A stretch of DNA of 52,212 bases from Rikenellaceae bacterium (GTDB taxonomy: Bacteria; Bacteroidota; Bacteroidia; Bacteroidales; UBA932), in assembly GCA_003542575.1 (NCBI GenBank), contig DPKJ01000016.1, positions 29,455 through 81,666 of the forward strand, written 5' to 3'. This document shows positions 7,962-17,058 of the stretch, in pieces. The stretch's first letter is position 1; the number at the start of each line of letters is the position of its first letter. Under the pieces are notes generated by a model. That model searched no databases, was not told the origin of the DNA, and saw nothing but the letters and a program-made list of their open reading frames with translations. The position numbers and the translations under genes are program-made.

Positions 7962-9677
7962 TTAAAACTTTAAAGAAGGAGATTTTATAAACTCACCCAA
8001 CCCGAGAGAATCCCACTTTGCGTCAATTTTGGCAATTGTCTCTTTTGATGATAGAGCATAACCCGGCCACTCGCGGGTAAAACCACTCTCTCCTGTCACC
8101 TTGGTTCTGCTGTCCATTACGAGCATTCCATCTTCAAAACGGGAGTCTCTTACAGGATCACAGTTACTACCCCATATCCAAAGCATTGTATATCTATCGT
8201 TAACAGCAAGGTCAGAATCTGTGACAATATTAATCAGCCCCTTAATATCTGTTTGAGAATGAGTGAAGTGGAATGGATTTCTAGATCTGTTGTCAATAAC
8301 ATGCTTAGTTGTTCCAATCTCTTCGGGCAGTTTGACTGTTGCATCAAACATTACCTTCCCGCCATAACCGCATTGAGGTGAGGTGTGGTCAAGAACATCG
8401 AGAGGACCTCTGCTGAAATGCGTATCTCTTTTTGGTATATAATTATTTGTAAAGCACGTCATTAATTGATCATGGTCTCGAATATCAATTTCTGCATCAA
8501 CCACAATCATTATTTTGTTAAACATCATCTGGCCTGCACCCCACAATGCATGGGCAACTTTTATTGCCTGTCCCGGGTAACTCTTTTCAATTTTTACAAT
8601 TGCAATGTTGTGTCCAACTCCCTCTTCAGGAAGGTGGAGGTCGCGTATTTCAGGAACCATGGCAAACTGAATAGGGGAGAGAAATATTTTCTCGGTTGCA
8701 ATTGCAATGTATTTATCTTCCTGTGGTGGGATTCCTACAAGTGTTGCCGGGTAGATTGCATCTTTTTTATGGGAGATGCAGGTAATATGAAAGTTAGGAT
8801 AGAGATCGGCCAGAGAGTAGAATCCTGTGTGGTCTCCAAAGGGGCCTTCTGTTACAAGCGGTTCACTCTTATCAACATAGCCTTCAATAATAAAGTCACA
8901 ATCTGCAGGAACCTGAAGAGGTTGTGTGAGGCAATCTGTGAGTGCGACAGGTTTATTGCGAAGGAACCCGGCAAGCAGGTATTCGTCTATCCCTTCGGGA
9001 AGTGGTGCTGTTGCTGCATAGGTGTAAACCGGATCTCCTCCGATTGCTACTGCCACCGGCATTCTTCCCGCTTTAAGTTTAGCAAAGTGTCTTGCTCCGG
9101 TTTTGTGTCTGTGCCAGTGCATTCCGGTTGTCTCTTCTGAAAATACCTGCATTCTGTACATTCCCAGATTTCTTGCTCCGGTTTCGGGGTCTTTTGTGTG
9201 AACCAGAGGTAAGGTTATAAATCTGCCTCCATCTCCGGGCCAACACTGCAGGATAGGTAATCTAGAAAGTTCTGGTTTAAACAAAACAACCTCCTGGCAA
9301 GGTGCATGACCCTTGAATTTTTTAGGGAGCCAGCCTGCAGCCTCCTTAAGATGGGGTAGAAGCTTTAGCTTATCCATTATGGATGTCCTCTCCTGCATCA
9401 CCTCCTTCATAAGAGAGTTCATATGGCCGGTTATTTGAGATATAGATTCAACACCGAATGCCATGCATATCCTCTTTTCTGAACCTAGCATATTGGTTAG
9501 TACAGGAAACTGAGTGCCTGTATTTTCAAAAAGGAGAGCTTTGCCTCCACCCGGTTGTTTGCTAACCCTGTCAGTAATCTCTGCTATCTCAAGCACAGGA
9601 TCAACAAACTCTTTTATCCTTATGAGTTCACCCTGAGTATCAAGATATTTTACAAAATCGGTTAAACTCTTATACAT
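7962..9677 (-). CDS. UbiD-family decarboxylase (menaquinone-type)
   Basis: This 571-residue enzyme belongs to the UbiD family of prenylated-FMN-dependent decarboxylases acting on aromatic or unsaturated acids. Characteristic stretches are TGMHWHRHKTGARH, EGPFGDHTGFYSL and the segment ATLVGIPPQEDKYIAIATEKIF, with the acid-rich active-site region following. Length and motifs fit the menaquinone-biosynthesis decarboxylase subgroup. The window also holds mqnC, a futalosine-pathway gene, so late menaquinone decarboxylation is the likeliest role (inferred). It starts 12 bases after the dehydrogenase gene upstream and is probably its operon partner. The prenylated-FMN synthase UbiX is not in the window. 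Confidence 0.85.
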   Translation of the reverse strand: MYKSLTDFVKYLDTQGELIRIKEFVDPVLEIAEITDRVSKQPGGGKALLFENTGTQFPVLTNMLGSEKRICMAFGVESISQITGHMNSLMKEVMQERTSIMDKLKLLPHLKEAAGWLPKKFKGHAPCQEVVLFKPELSRLPILQCWPGDGGRFITLPLVHTKDPETGARNLGMYRMQVFSEETTGMHWHRHKTGARHFAKLKAGRMPVAVAIGGDPVYTYAATAPLPEGIDEYLLAGFLRNKPVALTDCLTQPLQVPADCDFIIEGYVDKSEPLVTEGPFGDHTGFYSLADLYPNFHITCISHKKDAIYPATLVGIPPQEDKYIAIATEKIFLSPIQFAMVPEIRDLHLPEEGVGHNIAIVKIEKSYPGQAIKVAHALWGAGQMMFNKIMIVVDAEIDIRDHDQLMTCFTNNYIPKRDTHFSRGPLDVLDHTSPQCGYGGKVMFDATVKLPEEIGTTKHVIDNRSRNPFHFTHSQTDIKGLINIVTDSDLAVNDRYTMLWIWGSNCDPVRDSRFEDGMLVMDSRTKVTGESGFTREWPGYALSSKETIAKIDAKWDSLGLGEFIKSPSLKF

Positions 9678-9689
9678 AATTCCAGATTT

Positions 9690-12506
9690 TTAATTAGTCC
9701 TGGTTGCTTCCTCTACGAGATAAACAATTGAAGAAAAGTTAATTCCGCTGTGATTGGAGAGGCCTATTTCGCAGGTTCTACTGGTGGCATATCCCTCTTC
9801 ACAACCTTCACTTTGCCTTGCAATATCCCTAAGGCCATGTTTATTCAGTTCAGGAAGAAGGAACCCTCTGTCACCTGCAAATCCGCAGCAATTACTCTCA
9901 ATTTCGACAACCTCACTGGCACACAATGTTGCCAGTTGGTATATGTATTTGTCCACCTCCATTTTCTTGGCACTGCATACTGCAAAAACAGATATTTTCT
10001 TATCTAACTTGTTGAATGTAAGCTTGTCTTTTACAAACTCACAGATAAATTCTGCAGGTTCATAAAGTTTTATTCTCTCTCCAAAGTTGGTTTTCATTGT
10101 ATACAAACATGGGCTCATGTCGCATAGAACAGGAATGTTTCCTCCATCAGAAGCAATCCACAATGCCTCTTCAAGTCTCTTTGATGATTCCTGACCGGCT
10201 TCTACAAAGCCTTTGCTTGAAAACGCCATTCCACAGCAAAGTGAGTCCATATTTTGTGGGTATATTATATTAAACCCGGCTCTTTCAAGCAATATTTTGG
10301 TTATTTCAGTTACCTGAGGTTGGTCTGTCATTGTCTTTGATTGACCCATGCTTCTTGTTATACATGATGGAAAATAGACAACCGAATTGGCAACATTGTT
10401 CACAGCCTGGGGCTTAATTTTTGAGGCCCCTTTTGGAAAGTGTTCATTCCAAAGAGGAACCAGCCCTCCTGTAATTTTGTGCATTCCGGTTGCTACAGAA
10501 CCAAAAAACCTCTTTCCGGTGAGCAACCTTGCGTAATGAACGGCATTCAGACCAAATCTCATTCCTGCTGTTACTCCTCCCATGTTTTTGGCAATTCTCA
10601 GGGCGATTTTCTCTGACCTTTGAGAGTGGCCTTCATGTCTCAGCTCTTTTACAAGTTTACCTGTATCGATCTTTAGCGGACATTTGATGTAACAGAGACT
10701 GTCTGTTGCACATGTATCAAGTCCTGCAAAACTGTACTCTTTCTGAATTTCTGCTGCTCTGTGTGGCTCTTCTCCCGTAACACGGAGTCTCTCCATCTCT
10801 TTGAAAGCAACAATTCTTTGCCTGGGCGAGAGTGTGAAGCCTTCTGAAACACATACAGGCTCACAAAAACCACACTCCATACATTTGTCAACGGTCTCTC
10901 GTGTTGATGGAATCGGTTTAAGGTTTTTCAGGTGTATCTCTTTATCATTGTTAAGTATAACTCCCGGATTAAGAATCCCTTTTGGGTCGAACAGCTCTTT
11001 TATTCTCTTCATTAGGCTGTAGGCCTGTGCTCCCCATTCCATCTCGACATATGGGGCCATGTTTCGTCCGGTTCCGTGCTCTGCTTTAAGCGATCCGTCA
11101 TACTTTTCAACCACCATCTTTGCAATATCATCCATAAAGGCGCTATACCTTTTTACCTCACTATCATGACCAAAATCCTGGTTGAATACAAAGTGAAGAT
11201 TCCCTTCAAGTGAGTGGCCGAAAATTACAGCCTCGGTATAATGGTGTTTTGCAAACAGAGATTGTAGTTCCAGAGTGCCTTCTGCCAGCCTGTCAATAGG
11301 GAAGCAAATGTCTTCGATGATTGGTGTCGTTCCTGATTTTCTCATACCTGCTACGGTAGGAAAGGTCTCTTTTCTAATCTTCCAAAGATTTGCCTGCTCT
11401 TTTGAATCGTGAGAAAAATTAATAGGAAGAAGTGTTTCAATAAGTTTTATTCCATCTGTAATCTGAGAAATGTTCTCGTTAATACCTTGTTTTGTTAAAG
11501 ATTTAGTCTCAACCAATAAACCGCATGACTTATCGGGTAAAGTTTTAAGATACTCAGGTGCACCCTTGGTCTCCTCTACAGATTTTAAAGCAGCTCTGTC
11601 CATAATCTCAACTGCAGAGACATTTTTCTTCTTCAGGATGATAACAGCATTACAAGCGCTCTCGATATCAGGATATATAATCAGAGCGAGGGCTTTTTCA
11701 GGTAGTTCAACAACAGTGTTGTATGTTATATCGGAAATAAATCCCAGCGTTCCTTCGGAGCCTATCATAAGGTGCTTTAAAATCTCAGTTCCATCAGAGT
11801 AGTCGGTTAAAGCATTCAGACTGTAACCGGTTGTGTTTTTTATTTTAAATTTCTTTTGAATTCTGTCAAAAAGTGTTTGATTGGATTTCACCTCAGCAGC
11901 CATCTTTTCCAGTTCGGTCAGAAGTTGCTTTAGCATATGGGAGTTTCTGATAGCTTCTGATGGATTTGCTGTATCGAAAACAGTTCCATCTGCCAGAACT
12001 ACTCTTATATCAGCTACAGTTTTATATGAGTTTTCGCTTGTTCCGCAACACATTCCGCTTGCGTTGTTTGCAGCGATCCCTCCAATCATTGCACTGTCGA
12101 TTGAAGCCGGATCGGGGCCGATTTTACGGCCATATTTAGCAAGATAATTATTTGCTTTATAGCCTCTTATCCCTGTCTGAAGTCTGATTTTTTTTCCTTG
12201 ATCAAGTATCTGATGGTCTTGCCAGCCGTGTGTGGCTACAATGAGTACAGAATCTGAAATTGCCTGACCGGATAGAGATGTGCCTGCCGCCCTGAATGTT
12301 ACAGGGATTGCTGCTTCGAAAGCTTTTGCCACAGCAAGACGAAGTTCATCTTCGTTTTGCACCTTTACAACCAACTTAGGTATTAATCTGTAAAATGATG
12401 CATCGGTCCCGAATGCAAGGGTGCTAAGAGCGTCGTGCAATAATCTCTCTTTGGGGATAACTTGTAAAAGCTCTTTGTAGTAATGAAGGTATTTTCCTGT
12501 TATCAT
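9690..12506 (-). CDS. FAD-linked oxidase / Fe-S protein, D-lactate dehydrogenase-like
   Basis: This 938-residue protein fuses a GlcD-type flavin oxidase with a GlpC-type iron-sulfur domain, as in large quinone-linked D-lactate or 2-hydroxyacid dehydrogenases. The N-terminal FAD-binding (PCMH-type) region contains VTFRAAGTSLSGQA and IGGIAANNASGMCCGT. The middle is the FAD-oxidase C domain with KAEHGTGRN. Then come ferredoxin-like cysteines (CMECGFCEPVC and CATDSLCYIKCP) and two CCG motifs (CCGMAFSS, CCGFAGDR) near the C-terminus. It would feed electrons from D-lactate to menaquinone at the inner membrane. Its start overlaps the stop of the upstream thioredoxin-like gene by four bases (ATGA), indicating coupled translation. 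Confidence 0.88.
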   Translation of the reverse strand: MITGKYLHYYKELLQVIPKERLLHDALSTLAFGTDASFYRLIPKLVVKVQNEDELRLAVAKAFEAAIPVTFRAAGTSLSGQAISDSVLIVATHGWQDHQILDQGKKIRLQTGIRGYKANNYLAKYGRKIGPDPASIDSAMIGGIAANNASGMCCGTSENSYKTVADIRVVLADGTVFDTANPSEAIRNSHMLKQLLTELEKMAAEVKSNQTLFDRIQKKFKIKNTTGYSLNALTDYSDGTEILKHLMIGSEGTLGFISDITYNTVVELPEKALALIIYPDIESACNAVIILKKKNVSAVEIMDRAALKSVEETKGAPEYLKTLPDKSCGLLVETKSLTKQGINENISQITDGIKLIETLLPINFSHDSKEQANLWKIRKETFPTVAGMRKSGTTPIIEDICFPIDRLAEGTLELQSLFAKHHYTEAVIFGHSLEGNLHFVFNQDFGHDSEVKRYSAFMDDIAKMVVEKYDGSLKAEHGTGRNMAPYVEMEWGAQAYSLMKRIKELFDPKGILNPGVILNNDKEIHLKNLKPIPSTRETVDKCMECGFCEPVCVSEGFTLSPRQRIVAFKEMERLRVTGEEPHRAAEIQKEYSFAGLDTCATDSLCYIKCPLKIDTGKLVKELRHEGHSQRSEKIALRIAKNMGGVTAGMRFGLNAVHYARLLTGKRFFGSVATGMHKITGGLVPLWNEHFPKGASKIKPQAVNNVANSVVYFPSCITRSMGQSKTMTDQPQVTEITKILLERAGFNIIYPQNMDSLCCGMAFSSKGFVEAGQESSKRLEEALWIASDGGNIPVLCDMSPCLYTMKTNFGERIKLYEPAEFICEFVKDKLTFNKLDKKISVFAVCSAKKMEVDKYIYQLATLCASEVVEIESNCCGFAGDRGFLLPELNKHGLRDIARQSEGCEEGYATSRTCEIGLSNHSGINFSSIVYLVEEATRTN

Positions 12507-14053
12507 TTGAACATCTCTTTTAGTTGCGATGTGAATATCCGTTTGGCAATAATTCTTCCTTTGTTGTCAAGAAGGTATGTCTGTGGTACCTGTCCTACCT
12601 CAAATATTTTGTACAAATCTAAATAATTATAATCTTTTGGTCTTAGAATTTTCCAGGGAGGTTTCACTTCATTTATGTAATTTAAAAGCTCGTAGTCGTA
12701 ACTTCCCGCATATATGGCAATTATTGTTAAACCCTTTTTTCTAAAAAATTTGAAGTTATCATTAAGTTCGTTGGTAAACGGAGTACATACAGCACAATCC
12801 GGATTGAAGAAATAGAGTAATGTGTGTCCGGAAAGCATCTTCCTGATCTTTTTTTCCCTCCCTTTAGTTGTGTAAAGAGTGACATCAGGAATAACAGACC
12901 CGATTCTGTTGTTTTTTATCACCAATACTTTGTCAGATACAATATTTTGAGGATAATCAGGGTCTCTCCATAAGCCTGAATATGGAATAATATATTTTTC
13001 AGCCACATATACTGCAGCATCTTTCATAGCAGGGTCATCTTCATTGAATAGATATTCAAAAAGATGATAAAAAATTGCATTATATGTGTCGTAATTATTG
13101 CGGGTTACCCTTTGAAACAGCGGATCAAATGCCTCTTTAAACTGCGAAGTATCCTTTAGATTGAAAATGGATAGATATGCAGGAATAAAATTTTCAGACT
13201 CATTATAGAGGTTGTTTATTCTCTGTTCATCTGATTCAAGAACTTTGTCAAGTGCTAAAGGATCCAGATTTCTGCCAATAATTTTTTTATCTCTGTCAAG
13301 AAGGAACAATTGAGGAGTGCTTAAAACATTATAGAGCTTATGGAACCCACTAATACCATCTTTGTCATACACAAAGTGCCATTTAACATTGCCTGCAGCA
13401 CTGTCATCAGGAAACTCCTCCGATAAAAACTGTAATAGTGAAAGACTGTCCTGGCCGGTATAAACAGCATAAACCTCAATTCCAAGGTAACTTCTGAATT
13501 CTGTAACCTTTTTGAGATCCGGTAGTTTTGCCTTACATACACCACAGTTGTTATCAAAAAAATAGATAACAATGTAGTTGTCTTTTAGTGAGTTAAGTGC
13601 AATCTTATCTCCGTTTGTTGTCTGAAGGTTTAGTTCAGGAGCTTTCATCCCGATAAGGGAATTTTCATTGAATTCTGTATATAATCTAAGAATTGCCTCA
13701 CCACCTTGGCCATGCCACTCCAATTCTCCGGAAAGAAAATACCTTTTTGCAATGTAAATTGCTACTGATTCCTGTCCCATCACATGTGAGGTACTAAAAG
13801 TATTAAAAAGATAACCGGCAATGGCAGTTTTTAAAGCAGTATTGTCAGTCAATGATATCAGTCTGTTACTGGCTGCAATAAGTGAGTCGGGATGAGGATT
13901 AACTCTTGAAATGTAATTGTCAATATCACGATATATGTTATGTGTCGTGACAGTATCCTGGTTATTTCTTAAAACTGAATAGGTCGCCTGCCCGTAACTT
14001 GTAGATATAATAACAAGAATCAGGGCAATCGTTGCTGTAAATATACGGTACAT
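12503..14053 (-). CDS. Exported protein with two thioredoxin (TlpA-like) domains
   Basis: This 516-residue exported protein has an apparent internal duplication. After a signal peptide (1-22, ending SYGQ) comes a helical segment and a TlpA/AhpC-like thioredoxin domain with CGVC at 170-173 and a cis-Pro segment STPQLFLLD. A second helical segment (about 285-375) and a second thioredoxin domain follow, with CAVC at 420-423 and QVPQTYLLD. The helical parts resemble the DUF5106-like region that precedes thioredoxin in many Bacteroidetes proteins. Both domains keep CxxC and cis-Pro, so both can be redox active. Likely role: thiol exchange in the envelope, partner unknown. It lies between coaD and the dehydrogenase gene in one operon. 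Confidence 0.8.
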   Translation of the reverse strand: MYRIFTATIALILVIISTSYGQATYSVLRNNQDTVTTHNIYRDIDNYISRVNPHPDSLIAASNRLISLTDNTALKTAIAGYLFNTFSTSHVMGQESVAIYIAKRYFLSGELEWHGQGGEAILRLYTEFNENSLIGMKAPELNLQTTNGDKIALNSLKDNYIVIYFFDNNCGVCKAKLPDLKKVTEFRSYLGIEVYAVYTGQDSLSLLQFLSEEFPDDSAAGNVKWHFVYDKDGISGFHKLYNVLSTPQLFLLDRDKKIIGRNLDPLALDKVLESDEQRINNLYNESENFIPAYLSIFNLKDTSQFKEAFDPLFQRVTRNNYDTYNAIFYHLFEYLFNEDDPAMKDAAVYVAEKYIIPYSGLWRDPDYPQNIVSDKVLVIKNNRIGSVIPDVTLYTTKGREKKIRKMLSGHTLLYFFNPDCAVCTPFTNELNDNFKFFRKKGLTIIAIYAGSYDYELLNYINEVKPPWKILRPKDYNYLDLYKIFEVGQVPQTYLLDNKGRIIAKRIFTSQLKEMFK

Positions 14054-14062
14054 TCTAAGTTA

Positions 14063-14545
14063 TCATTTGCGATAGAGCTCGAGATTCACTCCATCTGCCA
14101 GGAAAATTTTAATATCTCCCCCGTTTATAAATACGTCTCTTACAACCGTAGAGCTAATAAAGGAGAACTCATGTGATGAAGGAATAAAAACCGTGGTAAT
14201 TTCAGGTGACATCTTTGTGTTTGCTTGAGCAATTACCCTTTCGAGTTCAAAATCGGTTGTAGTTCTGAGGCCTCTGACAATAAAACCTGCCGTTGATTTT
14301 CGGCAAAAGTCAATGGTTAGCCCTTCATAGCAGTCTATCTCAATATTTTGAAGTCCATTTACAGATTGTCTGATGATATCCATTCTCTCCTCTGGAGTAA
14401 AGAACCCTTTTTTCTGAACATTATAGCCTACAGCAATAATTATTTTATCGAATAATTTCAAGGCAGATTTCAGAACATCAAGATGTCCAAGTGTGAACGG
14501 ATCGAATGAGCCGGGGAATACAGCCGTTTTTATATTATTATTCAT
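14063..14545 (-). CDS. coaD: Phosphopantetheine adenylyltransferase
   Basis: CoaD transfers AMP from ATP to 4'-phosphopantetheine, the penultimate step in coenzyme A synthesis. The 160-residue protein has the usual family length. It starts with the nucleotidyltransferase signature FPGSFDPFTLGHLDVL (TxGH motif) and carries RGLRTTTDFELE and the C-terminal ISSTVVRD ATP-binding motif. I use the ATG at 14545; a TTG one codon upstream is also open. The start overlaps the dapF stop by 8 bases, so the two are probably translated together. Confidence 0.95.
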   Translation of the reverse strand: MNNNIKTAVFPGSFDPFTLGHLDVLKSALKLFDKIIIAVGYNVQKKGFFTPEERMDIIRQSVNGLQNIEIDCYEGLTIDFCRKSTAGFIVRGLRTTTDFELERVIAQANTKMSPEITTVFIPSSHEFSFISSTVVRDVFINGGDIKIFLADGVNLELYRK

Positions 14546-15410
14546 CAATTTCTATTTTGCATTTAAAAACAAAAGCAGCAGGACCGGTAAGTTTTATATC
14601 AGAGTAATGCTCTTCTGCATCGCATCTGAAACTAACATTTAGATCGCCTCCTATAGCCTTAACATTTGTTGATACATAAACAGGGTACTGGTTGGCATTT
14701 TTATTAAAAGTTCCTTTTGAAAGCAAGTGATGATATGCTATGGCCGAAGCAGTTACGCCAGTTCCGCAGGCAAAGGTTTCGTCTTCGACACCTCTTTCAA
14801 AGGTTCTTACTGAAATCTCCTGCACATGTCCCGGGGTTAGAGACTTGCCCCAGCCGGAAGAGTCTTTCCCCCAACTCCCTTGTACAAAATTTACATTTGT
14901 GCCCCCGGGGAACTGAGGATGGTGTCTCCAGAGCTTGCCCTGACCAAGGACATCATAGTCACTTATGTTGTCTACAAACATAACAAGATGTGGAGATCCT
15001 GTGTTTAGATACAAACTTTTTGGCGAATGCTCTTTTATTGCATTAACATCAATGATTCCAAGCTCAACTTTGCACAGGGTAGGAGAGTACTCCAGAACTT
15101 TGGCAGTATGTTCTCCATCTGAGGCAATAAACCTATAGCTCTTTATCCCTTTATGAGCAGCAAAAGCAACAAGGCATCTTCCTCCGTTGCCACACATGGT
15201 TCCCTCTTTTCCATCTGCGTTAAAATATCTCATTGCAAAGTCGTACTCTTTGTTGCGGTTAAGATACATCAGCCCGTCTGCACCAATACCGAATCGTCTG
15301 TCACAAAGTAATTTAATTTGACTTTCAGAAAGATCAATTTCGCCTTTTCTGTTGTCAATGATAACAAAATCGTTACCTGCTCCCTGATATTTGTAGACTT
15401 TGATTTTCAT
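14538..15410 (-). CDS. dapF: Diaminopimelate epimerase
   Basis: DapF interconverts LL- and meso-diaminopimelate for lysine and peptidoglycan synthesis in the cytoplasm. The 290-residue protein shows GAGNDFVIID at the N-terminus. It has both catalytic cysteines, in MCGNGGRC (first half) and FACGTGVTA (second half), together with NTGSPHLVMFV. Its length is slightly above the usual 275 because of short loop insertions. It lies 12 bases after the lpxB-ogt gene and overlaps coaD, so it is the middle of a surE-lpxB/ogt-dapF-coaD operon. Confidence 0.95.
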   Translation of the reverse strand: MKIKVYKYQGAGNDFVIIDNRKGEIDLSESQIKLLCDRRFGIGADGLMYLNRNKEYDFAMRYFNADGKEGTMCGNGGRCLVAFAAHKGIKSYRFIASDGEHTAKVLEYSPTLCKVELGIIDVNAIKEHSPKSLYLNTGSPHLVMFVDNISDYDVLGQGKLWRHHPQFPGGTNVNFVQGSWGKDSSGWGKSLTPGHVQEISVRTFERGVEDETFACGTGVTASAIAYHHLLSKGTFNKNANQYPVYVSTNVKAIGGDLNVSFRCDAEEHYSDIKLTGPAAFVFKCKIEIDE

Positions 15411-15422
15411 ATTCTCAATTTA

Positions 15423-17039
15423 TTAGTTGAAAAGATTCTGTTCTTCGGATTGATATGCTTTTTCGTGCTCTAGTAAAAAGCTCTTTTTGTCAATTCCAAT
15501 ATTAAAACCGGTCAATTTATTATGTGCACCCAACACACGATGGCAAGGTACAACAATAAGTAATGGGTTCATCTTGCATGCCATTCCAACAGCTCTGTTT
15601 GCATCTTTTGTTCCAATCAGTTTAGCAACCTCTCCATAACTTCTGACTTTTCCGTAAGGTATTTTGCACAATTCATCCCACACTTTTCTCTGAAATTCTG
15701 TTCCATCAGGTTTTACCGGAAGGTCAAAACTCTTTCTCTGATTTGCAAAATACTCCATAAATTGTTTTTCTGCCTCTGTTAAAACAGGGTGGTTGTCATT
15801 ATGCAAATTATTGTTTTTGCTTTGCAAATATGTTACTTCTGTAAGACTGTCTTTGTCACATATCAGTTTTAGAAGCCCTATTGGTGTGTCTATTACTTTG
15901 GTAAATCTTCTAGAGTCAACTATTTTATTATACTCTTCAATCATCGATTTTGCAACTTTTACCGATGCCCCCTCTCCGCCTAAAAGGTCTCTTAACTTAC
16001 TGTATTTTTTTACGAGTTTTTCTCTTTGTCCTTTACCCAATAATTTTTTCAGCTCCTTGGTAATCTTATCAGGGGTACATTCGTGTTGAATCAACTCTTT
16101 GACAACCGGCCTGTCCAGAATAAGGTTAACCAGACTGATAAATTTTACTTTTACCAGCAATTTTGCAATTCTGTATGAGATTTCGTTTCCACCGTAACAA
16201 ACTACCTGAGGTGCGTCCAGAAGTGCAGCTTCCAGACTCGCTGTTCCGGAAGAGAGCACAGTTGCCTTACTGTGTTTAAGTATGCCGTATGTCTCTCCTG
16301 TAAGAAGTTTTATATTGCTTGATTTCAGGTGTTTATTGTATATGGATTTTTCGATGGATGGTGCTCCGGCAAGAAGAAACTGATAATCAGGGAAATTCTG
16401 TTCAATCTTTACCATTCGAGGTAAAAGATAATTTATCTCCATTACCCTGCTCCCTGCAAGAAGTCCGATAATAGGCTTTTCATTAAGATTGTTTCTTTTC
16501 CGGAACTCATGCTCACTCTCTTTATGAACGGGATGGCCCGCTGTTGAATCAAGAAGAGGATTACCATTATATATCGCATTAATACCCCACTTTTTGAAAT
16601 ACTCAATCTCGAAAGGAAATATTATAAATAATCTGTCAACATCTCTTTTCAGGTTTTTTACACGACTCTCTTTCCATGCCCAAACCTTTGGAGATATATA
16701 GTAGAATACTATAATGTTGTTCTCTTTGGCAAATTTGGCAATTCTGAAATTGAAGCCCGGATAGTCAATGAGTATTAACACATCCGGCTTATAATCGAGG
16801 AGATCTTTTTTGCATAGCCTGAGGTTTTTGGTAATTTTATCCAAAGACATGAGCACTTCTACAAAACCCACTACGGCTGTCTCTTTGTAATGTCTCACCA
16901 GTGTACCACCTTCTGCTGCCATGAGATCACCTCCCCAGAAGCGAAATTCTGCAGAGGAGTCGGAGGCTTTAAGCCCCTTCATTAGATTTGATCCGTGAAG
17001 ATCGCCTGATGCTTCACCTGCAATAATATAGTATTTCAT
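15423..17039 (-). CDS. lpxB: Lipid-A-disaccharide synthase fused to O6-methylguanine-DNA methyltransferase
   Basis: A single uninterrupted frame of 538 codons joins two proteins. Residues 1 to about 372 are LpxB, which condenses UDP-diacylglucosamine with lipid X at the inner membrane. Visible motifs are AGEASGDLHG, ISPKVWAWKESRV, GLLAGSR and SSGTASLEAAL. Residues 382-535 are an Ogt/MGMT suicide DNA-repair domain. It begins IDTPIGLLKL and includes the helix-turn-helix region VRSYGEVAKLIG, the Arg finger in RAVGMA, and the methyl-acceptor cysteine 499 in PCHRV. The linker is only about ten residues, with no start codon placed for a separate Ogt. All key residues of both parts remain, so both are probably active. 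Overlooked assembly error seems unlikely but possible. Confidence 0.9.
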   Translation of the reverse strand: MKYYIIAGEASGDLHGSNLMKGLKASDSSAEFRFWGGDLMAAEGGTLVRHYKETAVVGFVEVLMSLDKITKNLRLCKKDLLDYKPDVLILIDYPGFNFRIAKFAKENNIIVFYYISPKVWAWKESRVKNLKRDVDRLFIIFPFEIEYFKKWGINAIYNGNPLLDSTAGHPVHKESEHEFRKRNNLNEKPIIGLLAGSRVMEINYLLPRMVKIEQNFPDYQFLLAGAPSIEKSIYNKHLKSSNIKLLTGETYGILKHSKATVLSSGTASLEAALLDAPQVVCYGGNEISYRIAKLLVKVKFISLVNLILDRPVVKELIQHECTPDKITKELKKLLGKGQREKLVKKYSKLRDLLGGEGASVKVAKSMIEEYNKIVDSRRFTKVIDTPIGLLKLICDKDSLTEVTYLQSKNNNLHNDNHPVLTEAEKQFMEYFANQRKSFDLPVKPDGTEFQRKVWDELCKIPYGKVRSYGEVAKLIGTKDANRAVGMACKMNPLLIVVPCHRVLGAHNKLTGFNIGIDKKSFLLEHEKAYQSEEQNLFN

Positions 17040-17058
17040 AACCTTGGCATTTAGAAAG

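Noticed and set aside
8466..9140. A 224-codon plus-strand frame with many cysteines
   Set aside because: It runs antisense to the UbiD-family gene, is rich in Cys and Phe as antisense shadows are, and has no recognisable family.
15423..15950. Separate ogt gene following lpxB with an alternative start
   Set aside because: No ATG, GTG or TTG with a sensible position precedes the IDTPIG start of the methyltransferase domain apart from codons inside the LpxB helix; the frame is continuous, so one fused protein is the simpler reading.
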